The position numbers were made by a program, and so were the translations under genes. Of a DNA stretch of 64,000 bases, positions 52,615 through 61,175 are shown one piece after another. The first letter of the stretch is position 1. The number at the start of each line of letters is the position of its first letter. The DNA is from Microcoleus sp. EPA2 (GTDB taxonomy: Bacteria; Cyanobacteriota; Cyanobacteriia; Cyanobacteriales; Microcoleaceae), in the NCBI GenBank assembly GCA_020882975.1, contig JAHRFD010000001.1, positions 432,388-496,387 of the forward strand, read 5' to 3'. The notes under the pieces were generated by a model. That model was not told where the DNA came from and searched no databases. It worked only from the letters and a program-made list of their open reading frames with translations.

Positions 52615-53601
52615 CTAATTTTGCGGAACAATCTGCTGTTTGAACTCAAATACATTAGGATTTTGCGGATCGTAACTAGCCCGCAACCAGTGAACATTGG
52701 GAGAGCCGAAAGTTTCTACTCTGGTAAAGTTTTTCATTCTGGGGAGTTGAGTTTCATCTGTAAAACGCGGTAGAGGTTTGTCGATACGGAAATAGTGAGT
52801 ATCGCCGTGGACAAATACAACTTGTCCCTTAAATTTGCTGGCTTCAGTTTCCAGAGTTGCAATAAAATCGTTGTAGCCGCTTCTTCTGTTGTCGGTTGGA
52901 TCTAGTTCAAATCCCGGATTTGCTTGAGCAATTAACATAATTCCTTTGCTATGGCTGCGGGAGGCTAGAGCAAAAGATTCTTTTATCCAAGCTAAGTTAG
53001 CTGCATTGCGATCGGCATATTCTCGATCGCCTTCGGGAGTGCGCCCAAAATTGTTGTTACTCCCCGGCATATTAATCCCAAAAAACATAATTCCCTGATA
53101 ATTCCAACGGATATTTTCACGGTATTTAGCAAACTGTGGATTCTCGCTTTGACGAGTAAGAGTTAAAGTCTTTTTTCCCTGACTTTGATTTCCTTGAGTG
53201 AAAATTTCCCGCAGTTTAGCTAGTCTTTCTACGGGATCGTAACTACCATTATTTGAGCGGTGGCAATCAGTCCATTCGTTGTCACCATAAACCAGAATAA
53301 ATGGAATTTCAAATTTCTGAAATAATTCTTTGCGACTGACAAAAGTTGTATCATCGCAGAGAGTTGAACCGTTTTTGAAGTCGCCGTCATGGACAACAAA
53401 AGCGGCTGGCGATCGATTGATATCTGCTATCAACTTAGTAAATTTTGCTTCCTGTTCTGCACTGTAGGGCAAGTCGCCAATTAAGGCAAATTCAAAACTT
53501 TTTCCCCCTAAATTCCGAGCATAACTTACAGGATTTATTAGGCTAAATCCTATAATTAAAGCCAACGAAATTAAGGCACAAATCACATATTTTTTAGTCA
53601 T
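52615..53601 (-). CDS. Exported metallophosphoesterase
   Basis: 328 residues with a signal peptide (VICALISLALIIGFSLINPV). Calcineurin-like phosphoesterase motifs are in order: FEFALIGDLPYSAEQEAKF (GD), AAFVVHDGDFKNGSTLC (GDxxxx), ILVYGDNEWTDCHR (GNHE-like), then VFVHGDTHYF (GHxH-like). The metal-ligand pattern is close to the purple acid phosphatase/Icc type, but substrate is unknown. The gene runs convergent to the hybrid kinase gene, 87 bp away. Confidence 0.83.
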   Translation of the reverse strand: MTKKYVICALISLALIIGFSLINPVSYARNLGGKSFEFALIGDLPYSAEQEAKFTKLIADINRSPAAFVVHDGDFKNGSTLCDDTTFVSRKELFQKFEIPFILVYGDNEWTDCHRSNNGSYDPVERLAKLREIFTQGNQSQGKKTLTLTRQSENPQFAKYRENIRWNYQGIMFFGINMPGSNNNFGRTPEGDREYADRNAANLAWIKESFALASRSHSKGIMLIAQANPGFELDPTDNRRSGYNDFIATLETEASKFKGQVVFVHGDTHYFRIDKPLPRFTDETQLPRMKNFTRVETFGSPNVHWLRASYDPQNPNVFEFKQQIVPQN

Positions 53602-53627
53602 TTATTTGAAGTAGAAAGTCTACTTAA

Positions 53628-54374
53628 TTAATTTAAATGTTTCTTCAGCCAAGCGATCGCCCCTTCGACATCAGTAACGACTTCCGCATCCGGTATCGGT
53701 GGCCTCTGCACCATCACCACGGGAATTCCCAATTCCCGCGCCGCGACAATTTTGGCATAAGTCGCATCACCACCGCTGTTTTTGCTGACAATGGTATCAA
53801 TCTGATATTTGAGCAACAATTCCCGTTCATTTTCTAAGAAAAAAGGCCCCTTTGCTAAGATTAATTGGCTTTGGGGGTATAAAATACCTAGGGCTGGGGG
53901 TTCGATCGCCCGAATCAAAAACCAAATAGAATCCAGACTAGAAAAAGCAGTCAATTCCTGTCTACCAATAGTGAGAAATACACGCTGCGATCGCTCAGAT
54001 AAAGCCATGGCAGCCTCTTCATGGTTTTCGACTTCAATCCAGCGATCGCCCTGCACCGGAGTCCAAGCAGGACGCACCAGCATCAAATGTGGCAATTGAA
54101 ATTCAGCAGCAGCGGTGGCTGCATTCATCGAAATCTGAGCAGCAAACGGATGAGTCGCATCAATTAACAAGTCGATCGCGCGATCGGTCAAATACTCACC
54201 CAGTCCACCTACTCCCCCAAACCCACCAATTCGCAGCGTACCCGTTGGGGTGGAAGGTTGTTTAGTGCGTCCTGCTAGGGAAGAAACCACCTCCAAGTTA
54301 GCGATTTGGGAAGCCCGCGTCGCCAGTTCCGTCGCATCCCCCGTTCCTCCCAAAATTAGCAAGCGTTTTTTCAT
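53628..54374 (-). CDS. cobK: Precorrin-6A reductase
   Basis: About 248 residues from ATG 54374 (MKKRLLILGGTGDATELA), with AAGGGG seven bases upstream; the ATG at 54401 is upstream and unsupported. LLILGGTGDATELATRASQ is the NADPH-binding start, LIDATHPFAAQISMNAATAA the family motif, and VSKNSGGDATYAKIVAAREL and IPVVMVQRPPI complete it. CobK/CbiJ reduces precorrin-6A in cobalamin synthesis. It is apart from other cobalamin genes. Confidence 0.94.
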   Translation of the reverse strand: MKKRLLILGGTGDATELATRASQIANLEVVSSLAGRTKQPSTPTGTLRIGGFGGVGGLGEYLTDRAIDLLIDATHPFAAQISMNAATAAAEFQLPHLMLVRPAWTPVQGDRWIEVENHEEAAMALSERSQRVFLTIGRQELTAFSSLDSIWFLIRAIEPPALGILYPQSQLILAKGPFFLENERELLLKYQIDTIVSKNSGGDATYAKIVAARELGIPVVMVQRPPIPDAEVVTDVEGAIAWLKKHLN

Positions 54375-54448
54375 AGAATTCCCCTTACCCGATCTAGTCA
54401 AGACTTAACAATATAATATGTTAAGTAAAGTTTTAACTACCAACAGCT

Positions 54449-55267
54449 ATGATGCGATCGCTCTTGACATTTTTGACAGTATTAGTTGTAAGTGGGATGG
54501 TTTGGCTAGGAAATGTAATGCCAGCCTCCGCAGAAGTTGAACCCACAGATATTACCGATCCCCAGCAGCAGTTAGCAGAACTGGTTCAGAAAGCTTTTGA
54601 AGCAACAAACGAAGGCAAATTCCCCCTGGCTGAAAGTTTTTGGACTCAAATCATTGACAAATTTCCCGATCGAGCCGCAGCTTGGAGTAACCGTGGTAAT
54701 TCTAGAGTCAGTCAGAACCAGCTACAAGCAGCAATTTCCGACTACGAAAAAGCGATCGAACTCGTTCCCGACGCTCCCGATCCGTACTTAAACCGCGGTA
54801 CAGCCTTAGAAGGTTTAGGACGGTGGGAAGAAGCGATCGCCGACTACAATCATGTACTAGAATTAGACCCAAAAGATCCAGCAGCCTACAACAACCGAGG
54901 CAACGCCGAAGCAGGTTTAGGTCAATGGAAACAAGCAATTATCGACTACAACAAAGCCTTTGAACTAGCACCTGAATACGCCTTTGCTCGCGCCAACCAC
55001 GCCCTCGCCCTTTATCAAAATGGACAAACCAAAGAAGCAATTCGCAACATGAAAAACATTGTTCGCAGATACCCCCAATTTGCCGACATGAGAGCCGCCC
55101 TCAGCGCTTGTCTGTGGGAGGCAGGACAGCGTGGGGAAGCTGAGAGCAATTGGGTTGCCGCCGTCGGTCTCGACTCCCGCTACAAAGACCTCGATTGGGT
55201 TAAAAATACCCGCCGTTGGCCACCACTTGCAGTCAGTGCTTTGGATAAATTCTTGAACTTGAAATAA
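54449..55267 (+). CDS. Exported tetratricopeptide-repeat protein
   Basis: 272 residues. A signal peptide (SLLTFLTVLVVSGMVWLGNV) with a typical A-x-A site near SAEV is followed by five to six TPR units: AWSNRGNSRVSQNQLQAAIS, PYLNRGTALEGLGRWEEAIA, AYNNRGNAEAGLGQWKQAII and ARANHALALYQNGQTKEAIR. The NRGxA(L/E)xxLG pattern is that of photosynthesis-associated TPR proteins (Ycf37/Slr-type lumen proteins). A lumenal or periplasmic assembly-factor role is inference. ATG-ATG start; either is possible. Confidence 0.85.
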   Translation: MMRSLLTFLTVLVVSGMVWLGNVMPASAEVEPTDITDPQQQLAELVQKAFEATNEGKFPLAESFWTQIIDKFPDRAAAWSNRGNSRVSQNQLQAAISDYEKAIELVPDAPDPYLNRGTALEGLGRWEEAIADYNHVLELDPKDPAAYNNRGNAEAGLGQWKQAIIDYNKAFELAPEYAFARANHALALYQNGQTKEAIRNMKNIVRRYPQFADMRAALSACLWEAGQRGEAESNWVAAVGLDSRYKDLDWVKNTRRWPPLAVSALDKFLNLK

Positions 55268-55271
55268 TATT

Positions 55272-55495
55272 TAGGTTATTGGTTATTGGTTATTGGTTAT
55301 TTGTTGTTTGTTGTTTGTTGTTTGTTATTGGTTATTGGTTATTGGTTATTGGTTCGTTAGAGTAACCAATAACCCATTACTTCTTCCCCATCCCCAATCC
55401 CCAATCCCCAATCCCCAATTCCCAATTCCCAATTCCCAATTCCCAATCCCCAATCTCCTATCCCCAATTCCCTATTCCCTATCCCCAATTCCCAT
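55272..55495. repeat. Short tandem repeats TTATTGG and CCCAATC
   Basis: About 11 TTATTGG-type units at 55272-55355 and about 15 CCCAATC/CCCAATT units at 55384-55494. The second array overlaps the stop codon of the HAD-hydrolase gene on the minus strand (55472). Confidence 0.9.
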
Positions 55496-56281
55496 TAATA
55501 ACCCCCAAATCAGTGCCGGAGTCAACTCTTCAACATTCCTCAAGACTGAGACAGCACCAGCATTTTGTAGCGCCGCAGTATAAGCTTGGCACCGCACAGC
55601 ATCCTCCAAAACATGAGGTGGCAAAATTCCAATTCCCAGCCAAACTCGCGAGGGTTGTAGTTGACTGGCTTTGACAATAGTGTAAATATCTGCAACAGTA
55701 TCTCCTGCATAAACCACAGGCAAACTTTCTGGTAAAGCGTTCAGGTTTTCCAATTTTTCAATAGTCGCAAATAGTCCAGTAGGATCGGGTTTTCCCGGTG
55801 CATCTTCCATCGCCACTAATACAGGGGAATTTAAGCCGAGTTTCCCTGACAAAACATAGGTAGCTTCATCCCGCATCGCCCCGCTAAAAAAGCCCCAAAC
55901 TATGCCACCTGTCGTTAAATTTTCCAGGTAAGCCGGACTTAGCAGCAGCGGTTCGTCGCCAATGTAACCAGTCCAATTTTGTTCGTCGGGACCACGATAG
56001 CGACTTTGGAAAAATGCTACTAACTCGTTATAGTCGATCGCGCTTTCCGTTCGCGATCGCCCAATGCCCTCAAAATAACGGTAAACTAACTCTTGTGAAG
56101 CTTCCCAGTCATTATTCCACACTCCCTCAGACTTGAGAGAGTCAATATCAATAGAATTGGGACGAAAAGCACCCCCCGTGAAATGCTCCACCACATCCGC
56201 CAGCGCCCGTCGGTAAGAACCAGACACATCCCGCACCACACCGTCAATATCAAAAACTACAATCGCTCTGTCTGCTGTCAT
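55472..56281 (-). CDS. TIGR01548 family HAD-type hydrolase
   Basis: 269 residues. [20 protein letters not shown] has the HAD nucleophile motif Dx[43 protein letters not shown] and [14 protein letters not shown] (motif II Ser) follow, with [13 protein letters not shown] and [19 protein letters not shown] for motifs III/IV. A phosphatase is predicted; the substrate is unknown. The last codons (MGIGDRE-stop) come from the CCCAATC repeat array. Confidence 0.85.
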   Translation of the reverse strand: MTADRAIVVFDIDGVVRDVSGSYRRALADVVEHFTGGAFRPNSIDIDSLKSEGVWNNDWEASQELVYRYFEGIGRSRTESAIDYNELVAFFQSRYRGPDEQNWTGYIGDEPLLLSPAYLENLTTGGIVWGFFSGAMRDEATYVLSGKLGLNSPVLVAMEDAPGKPDPTGLFATIEKLENLNALPESLPVVYAGDTVADIYTIVKASQLQPSRVWLGIGILPPHVLEDAVRCQAYTAALQNAGAVSVLRNVEELTPALIWGLLMGIGDRE

Positions 56282-56418
56282 CAGTGCCCCACCCGCAGTT
56301 AACTATTGGCATTTTACCTGAGCCAATGTCGGAATTTTAAGTAAAAATGACAAAAGTATGCTAAGCTTAGCGATTGTAGAAATTTTTAATAAGTTCGATC
56401 GAAACCCCGGAGGTTTGT

Positions 56419-56718
56419 TTGTCCAAGTTCATCTTAAAAGTTCTCTGGCTAGAAGAGAATGTTGCCCTCGCCGTTGACCAAGTGGTCGGTAAAGGAACTA
56501 GCCCGCTGACAGCTTACTTTTTCTGGCCCCGCAAGGATGCGTGGGAAGATCTCAAAAACGAACTCGAAGCCAAACACTGGATTGCCGACAACGATCGCGT
56601 CGAAGTCCTCAACCAAGCGACAGAAGTAATCAACTACTGGCAAGAAGAAGGCAGACGGCGACCAATGAATGAAGCTCAGTCAAAATTCCCCCTCGTGACT
56701 TTTACTGGCAGCAACTAA
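56419..56718 (+). CDS. Plastid/cyanobacterial-specific 30S ribosomal protein PSRP-3 (Ycf65)
   Basis: 99 residues from a TTG start with GGAGG five bases upstream, so the unusual start is well supported. [60 protein letters not shown] and EVINYWQE match the Ycf65/PSRP-3 family, which is bound to the small ribosomal subunit of chloroplasts and cyanobacteria. It stands alone, upstream of an STRR block. Confidence 0.95.
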   Translation: MSKFILKVLWLEENVALAVDQVVGKGTSPLTAYFFWPRKDAWEDLKNELEAKHWIADNDRVEVLNQATEVINYWQEEGRRRPMNEAQSKFPLVTFTGSN

Positions 56719-56720
56719 TC

Positions 56721-56772
56721 ACAGTTAACAGTTAACTGTTAACTGTCAACTGTTAACTGTCAACTGTTAACT
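56721..56772. repeat. Short tandem repeat TTAACTGTCAACTG
   Basis: About four units of TTAACTGTCAACTG, partly palindromic (CAGTTAAC/GTTAACTG), between PSRP-3 and the methyltransferase gene. Confidence 0.88.
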
Positions 56773-56802
56773 ATGTAATTATTTTTTCCTTGAGCGGAAT
56801 CT

Positions 56803-57876
56803 ATGGGCGGCGACAGTACAATCAACCAAACTGAGCAGCTACCGCTGGTAGTAAATCCTGATATTCTCCAGCAAGCTATTCTCTACAAAATTAATACTAG
56901 AATTACCGCCCGCGGAGAAATAATGTTTCCCTGTGTGCCGGGAATGCTAAACCACTATCTCCAGTCCATCGAAAAACTATTCAGCACTCTCGACAGACCT
57001 CTGCCAGCAGACAGAAAAGAGGAACTGAGCCAACTGTTAGCCAGCAAATTAGAACAAGGCTACCAGTCTTCTACTGCTTCGATGTTGATACTTCAATACG
57101 AGTCAGTTCAGCCTCCCCAAACCGGTTTAGCTTGCAAAGTGCTCGTGGCTACCTCCACAGTAGGAGAACAGTATAAAAGTTGGGTAGATACCAGGGAAGC
57201 TCCCCTATTCGGCTCCCATCCAGACGCAAAATTGATGACAACGGTTGCTAAATTGGGAAGTCCCGATCGCGTGCGGATTTTGGACGTGGGTGCTGGTACC
57301 GGCCGCAACACTTTGCCCTTGGCGAGATTGGGCTATGCTGTGGATGCGATCGAACTAACCCCAGCTTTTGCAGAACAGTTACAAACTGCTGCGACAGCCG
57401 AAAACTTACCAGTGACAGTGACACTAGGCAATGTACTCGACCCCTTAGTGCGGATGAAACCGGCTCGCTACCAACTTGCAGTTGCCGCCGAAGTCATCTC
57501 TCATTTTCGAGACAGCGACGAAGTGCGACTGTTCCTAGCAAAAATGTGCGATTCCCTCTGTCCCGGAGGTCTATTACTCTTCAGTACATTTTTATCCGTA
57601 GGTGACTACCAACCAGATGCCCTCGTGCGACAAGTAGCCCAACTTTCCTGGTCTACTTTATTTACGCCCCAAGAACTGACTGTGGCGATGGAAGGCTTGC
57701 CCCTAGTCCCCATCTCCAATGAATTGGTATTTGAGTACGAACGCACCCATCTGCCCGAAGCAGCCTGGCCCCCGACACCCTGGTTTACCAGTTGGGCCAC
57801 AGGTCGTGATGTTTTTCCCATGGCCAATGGACGCCCCCCGATGGAATTGCGCTGGATTTTGTGTCGCCGGAGTTAG
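56803..57876 (+). CDS. Class I SAM-dependent methyltransferase with N-terminal extension
   Basis: 357 residues. A helical N-terminal domain (about 130 residues; FPCVPGMLNHYLQSIEKLFS) precedes a Rossmann methyltransferase core: VRILDVGAGTGRNTLPLARL is motif I, AIELTPAFAEQL motif II, and VAAEVISHF the motif around strand 4, with CPGGLLLFST later. The acceptor is unknown; the DUF-like N-terminus is common in cyanobacterial homologues. ATG start with a weak GAGCGG upstream. Confidence 0.85.
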   Translation: MGGDSTINQTEQLPLVVNPDILQQAILYKINTRITARGEIMFPCVPGMLNHYLQSIEKLFSTLDRPLPADRKEELSQLLASKLEQGYQSSTASMLILQYESVQPPQTGLACKVLVATSTVGEQYKSWVDTREAPLFGSHPDAKLMTTVAKLGSPDRVRILDVGAGTGRNTLPLARLGYAVDAIELTPAFAEQLQTAATAENLPVTVTLGNVLDPLVRMKPARYQLAVAAEVISHFRDSDEVRLFLAKMCDSLCPGGLLLFSTFLSVGDYQPDALVRQVAQLSWSTLFTPQELTVAMEGLPLVPISNELVFEYERTHLPEAAWPPTPWFTSWATGRDVFPMANGRPPMELRWILCRRS

Positions 57877-58139
57877 TACCTAGTTAAGAAGCACAAACAC
57901 CGAAGAATACTTATCAAGCCAATAACATAAGTTTTGGTTAATTTTTTGTTTTGTAGCTTTTGTACATAAAAATTAATAAAAGTTGTACTAGAATATGCAA
58001 AGAGTGAAGCTCGATCGAGACTGGTGCAGCTAGAGTTAAGATCGGACAAACTTATCCCTTAAGATAGATGACATTCTGAGGGAAAAACATCGGCTAATTA
58101 ATTCTCTCGCTAGAGCAGCGATAATCCTGACACAAAAAT

Positions 58140-59021
58140 ATGCTTTTAACACGTCCACTACAAGCGTTTCGAGCAATCTTCAGGGATAAACCTTCAACAA
58201 ATAGAACGATCGAACAAAAAAGTAGTAAAAATAATTTTGGGGGGAATATTTATCCCACTCCCAATCAACAAATTGACTGGTCTATCGAAGTGGAAAGACT
58301 GATGAATAACGTGAAATCTGCCTGTACCAACGAAGAGATTACCGCATGGCTACGCGGATTGCTGACAATTGCTTGGGCTGACGGCAACTTTGACGAAAAC
58401 GAGCAACAACTGATTGCGACTCTAACTCACGAGGAATTAAATTTAGTATCTTTGGAGACAGATTTTGAACCAATTACCCCAGAAGAACTAGCTGGTGTGT
58501 TAGGGAAAAGTACCGCCAACGGTGAAAATTTCTTGAGAACCGCAGTCATGGTAGCTTTAGCAGACGGTACTTATTCCCTTTGCGAAGATGAATTGCTAGA
58601 GAAATTTTGTACAGCATTAGGTCAAAATGTGAAGGTGATAGAAGCTCTCCGACACACCATCGAAGGAACCGAATACCCCCTAGAAAAACCCGCAAACTCA
58701 GCAGCGGCTGTGGAGTGGAATGCGGCAACACCGCTGAGTGCAAAACCGCTGCAACCACCCCACAAAGATGTCCTACAACCAGTCAAAGACTGGCTCGACG
58801 GCTGGGAAATTCACGACCCCAAGGTGGCACACTTTGTCTGCAAAATGATTCCGCCCCAATGTCCGTTTGAGCGAGATATTGTGTTATTTGGCCGCAAAAT
58901 CGTACATATTCCGGCGATGTGCCAGATTAATCCGCTTTACGAACAGTTGGTAGGGATGCGCTTCCGAGCTCTGTGCTATTTAGCCGATGATTGCAAGGAA
59001 GATATCTCGTCCTATTGTTAG
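58140..59021 (+). CDS. TerB-like/Mo-dependent nitrogenase C-terminal domain protein
   Basis: 293 residues. Residues about 55-180 (ITAWLRGLLTIAWADGNFDE, LRTAVMVALADGTYSLCEDE) form a TerB-like (tellurite-resistance B) helical domain with a repeated WADG/LADG motif. The C-terminal about 85 residues (VLQPVKDWLDGWEIHDPKVA, HFVCKMIPPQCPFERDIVLF, HIPAMCQINPLYEQLVGMRF and ALCYLADDC) match the 'Mo-dependent nitrogenase C-terminal' domain, which despite its name is common in non-diazotrophs. The four cysteines suggest a metal-binding site. Function unknown. Confidence 0.85.
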   Translation: MLLTRPLQAFRAIFRDKPSTNRTIEQKSSKNNFGGNIYPTPNQQIDWSIEVERLMNNVKSACTNEEITAWLRGLLTIAWADGNFDENEQQLIATLTHEELNLVSLETDFEPITPEELAGVLGKSTANGENFLRTAVMVALADGTYSLCEDELLEKFCTALGQNVKVIEALRHTIEGTEYPLEKPANSAAAVEWNAATPLSAKPLQPPHKDVLQPVKDWLDGWEIHDPKVAHFVCKMIPPQCPFERDIVLFGRKIVHIPAMCQINPLYEQLVGMRFRALCYLADDCKEDISSYC

Positions 59022-59175
59022 TCATGATTCAGGACTCATTAGTCAGTAGCGTTGAAACTACCCAATCTCCCATAGTCGTGAAATATCAAGACTGTGCGGT
59101 CTTAATATTGCAAAACAGGCGAATTATGCTCACAAATGGTATAATTAACCACTACTTACTAATGACCACTGAGTC

Positions 59176-59257
59176 GGGAATGGTTCATGGGGAATAGGCA
59201 ATGGTTCATGGGGAATAACCAATAACCAATAACCAATAACCAATAACCAATTACTAA
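59176..59257. repeat. Short tandem repeat CAATAAC
   Basis: A duplicated 24-bp unit (GGAATGGTTCATGGGGAATA) followed by about six CAATAAC units, running up to 12 bases before the obgE start. Confidence 0.88.
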
Positions 59258-59264
59258 TTAAATT

Positions 59265-60305
59265 ATGCAATTTATCGATCGAGCAGATATTCAAGTCGCA
59301 GCCGGCAAAGGCGGCGACGGTATGGTTGCTTTTCGCAGAGAAAAGTATGTACCAGCGGGTGGGCCAAGCGGTGGCACCGGCGGGCGGGGCGGTTCAGTAT
59401 TTATGGTGGCGGTAGAAAGTCTGCAAACCCTGCTAGATTTTCAGTACAACCGCATCTTTAAAGCGCAAGATGGGAAGCGGGGTGCACCGAAAAATATGAC
59501 CGGGGCTGGTGGGGACGATCGCACAATTGAAGTTCCCTGCGGTACTGTAGTTTACGACGCGGAAACTCAGGCAATTTTAGCAGATTTAGTAACCCCCGGA
59601 CAGACTTTTTGCGTTGCCAAAGGTGGCAAAGGCGGTTTGGGAAATAAATGTTTTCTGACCAATTCTAACCGCGCTCCAGATTATGCCATGCCCGGTGGAG
59701 AAGGAGAACACAAGTTTTTGCGGCTGGAATTGAAGCTATTAGCTGAAGTGGGTATTATTGGTTTACCAAATGCCGGCAAATCTACCCTGATTTCTGCTTT
59801 ATCCGCCGCTCGTCCTAAGATAGCAGATTATCCGTTTACAACTTTAGTGCCGAATTTAGGCGTAGTCAGAAAACCGACGGGAGACGGTACGGTTTTTGCA
59901 GATATTCCAGGATTAATTGAAGGGGCTCACGAAGGTGCTGGTCTGGGTTATGAGTTTTTGCGGCACATTGAACGAACTCGGTTACTACTGCATTTGATCG
60001 ATGTTACCGATGAAGACCCGATCGCGAATTACATTACAATTCGGGAAGAATTGAAAGCTTACGGGCGAGGTTTGGCAAATAGACCGCAGATTTTGGCTTT
60101 TAATAAGGTAGATGCGATCGATCTAGAAAGCGCAGAAATGGATAATTTGATTGCTAGACTTCAAGAAATCAGTGGGTCTCCAATTTTGTCTATTTCCGCT
60201 GTCAGTCGAGTGGGATTGGATGAGTTGATGCAGCAGGTTTGGCAGAAACTTGACGAATTGAATGAAAAAGAAGCAGCGGAACTTTTAGCAGTTGCAGTTT
60301 CCTAG
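59265..60305 (+). CDS. obgE: GTPase ObgE/CgtA
   Basis: 346 residues. The glycine-rich Obg fold comes first (MQFIDRADIQVAAGKGGDGM, VPAGGPSGGTGGRGGSVFMV), then the G domain: G1 IIGLPNAGKSTLISALSAA, G3 DIPGLIEGAHEGAGLGYEFL, G4 AFNKVDAID and G5 ISAVS. It lacks a long C-terminal OCT extension, ending soon after the G domain like many cyanobacterial Obg proteins. Obg supports 50S ribosome assembly and stress control. The ATG lies just behind the CAATAAC repeat array. Confidence 0.97.
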   Translation: MQFIDRADIQVAAGKGGDGMVAFRREKYVPAGGPSGGTGGRGGSVFMVAVESLQTLLDFQYNRIFKAQDGKRGAPKNMTGAGGDDRTIEVPCGTVVYDAETQAILADLVTPGQTFCVAKGGKGGLGNKCFLTNSNRAPDYAMPGGEGEHKFLRLELKLLAEVGIIGLPNAGKSTLISALSAARPKIADYPFTTLVPNLGVVRKPTGDGTVFADIPGLIEGAHEGAGLGYEFLRHIERTRLLLHLIDVTDEDPIANYITIREELKAYGRGLANRPQILAFNKVDAIDLESAEMDNLIARLQEISGSPILSISAVSRVGLDELMQQVWQKLDELNEKEAAELLAVAVS

Positions 60306-60347
60306 CCGAAACGGGTTCTGCTTTTCCAGAAATATAGCAACCGCCAA

Positions 60348-60632
60348 AGGGTGCATCTCAATGAGTGCAAATATATTCGTAGGGGCGAAGCATGACCGCT
60401 GTAAATCTCTGGTTATCACTAATAAATTGTCTGCGGTCATGCTTCGCCTATGCAAAATCCATGGCTGTTTCATTCTGGTGACAAATCATGGTTTTGTAGG
60501 GGTAGTGCCCCGTGCCTACCCTCTTCGTCCAGGATTTTGTAGGTGTTTGGTGAGATTGGGGCGGGCACTCACACGCACCGCCCCTACAAGAGAATGAAAC
60601 AGCCCTGTTACAAAATCGGGATGCTCCCCCGC
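60348..60632. repeat. Palindromic repeat (GCATGACCGC...GCGGTCATGC), copy B, interrupted by a MITE
   Basis: AGGGTGCATCTCA, GCAAATATATTCGTAGG, AGCATGACCGCTGTAAATCT, TGTCTGCGGTCATGCTTCGC and, after an interruption, ACAAAATCGGGATGCTCCC are the same ordered motifs as at 41014-41135. The interruption (60463-60604) is MITE copy 3. Confidence 0.78.
60463..60604. mobile_element. MITE-like element (GGCTGTTTCATTCT termini), copy 3, nested
   Basis: A 142-bp element with 14-bp perfect inverted ends (GGCTGTTTCATTCT at 60463-60476, AGAATGAAACAGCC at 60591-60604), inserted inside the palindromic repeat copy B. The uninterrupted copy A shows the empty site CGCCCTTACAAAATCGGGAT. The left flank TGCAAAATCC and right flank TACAAAATCG are near-identical, consistent with a 9-10-bp target duplication. 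The interior GTAGGGGTAGTGCCCCGTGC and GCACCGCCCCTACAAG matches copies 1 and 2. Confidence 0.82.
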
Positions 60633-60677
60633 CAAAGCGCCTTGGCGACTGCTATTTCCACTCAAGTAAGTTGCCGA

Positions 60678-61079
60678 TCAAATTTGGTTGGAGTTAGGAA
60701 TCAGCCCGTTGTAATCAATTCTGACCTGTCCATTTCGAGAAACAGTAACAACGCTTTCTATCCTATAGACAGAAGAACCAGGTCTGCTTCCTTTAAAAGA
60801 AAATGTCCAAGTACCATCGCCATTGTCTACAAACGGCGCTTCCGAAGAAACACCGTGCATAGAAGGTTCGGCTCGATATTGTCCCAAGCCACCGTTGGCG
60901 ACTTCTGCTGCTTGACGAGCTAAGTTTTTGGCCCGATTCAGTTCGATATTATTGGAAACAACTGTGATTTCGTCGAATTCACCTTGAGGAGAAGAATTGG
61001 CATTACTCGCTGAGGGACAGACTCCAACAGCCATAATTGATAATGCTACCAGATAAGGAAGCCTGATGTTTGGTTTCAT
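60678..61079 (-). CDS. Small exported protein of unknown function
   Basis: 133 residues. MKPNIRLPYLVALSIMAVGV forms a signal peptide, probably cut near SNANSS. The rest (NRAKNLARQAAEVANGGLGQ, then YRAEPSMHG and GTWTFSFKGSRPGSSVYRIE) has one helix followed by a beta-rich segment, typical of small secreted cyanobacterial proteins. I do not recognise a family. The gene stands alone between repeat DNA and the serine hydrolase gene. Confidence 0.7.
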   Translation of the reverse strand: MKPNIRLPYLVALSIMAVGVCPSASNANSSPQGEFDEITVVSNNIELNRAKNLARQAAEVANGGLGQYRAEPSMHGVSSEAPFVDNGDGTWTFSFKGSRPGSSVYRIESVVTVSRNGQVRIDYNGLIPNSNQI

Positions 61080-61175
61080 AGGGCAAACTGATTTATAGTT
61101 TGTCAGATATACAACAGTTAAACTAAAAATCCGGTAACAACAAAAAATTTTTTAAAGCGGCTTTTGCCTTGTGGT

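Larger units (their letters stand above)
60306..60677. other. Spacer made of nested repeats
   Basis: The 372-bp spacer between obgE and the small secreted protein is almost wholly the palindromic repeat copy B (60348-60632) with MITE copy 3 inserted in it. GGGCGCCAAAGCGCC (60631-60645) is an extra short palindrome. Confidence 0.7.

Noticed and set aside
60292-60923. Open frames after obgE
   Set aside because: They cross the nested repeat elements and the antisense of the small secreted protein.
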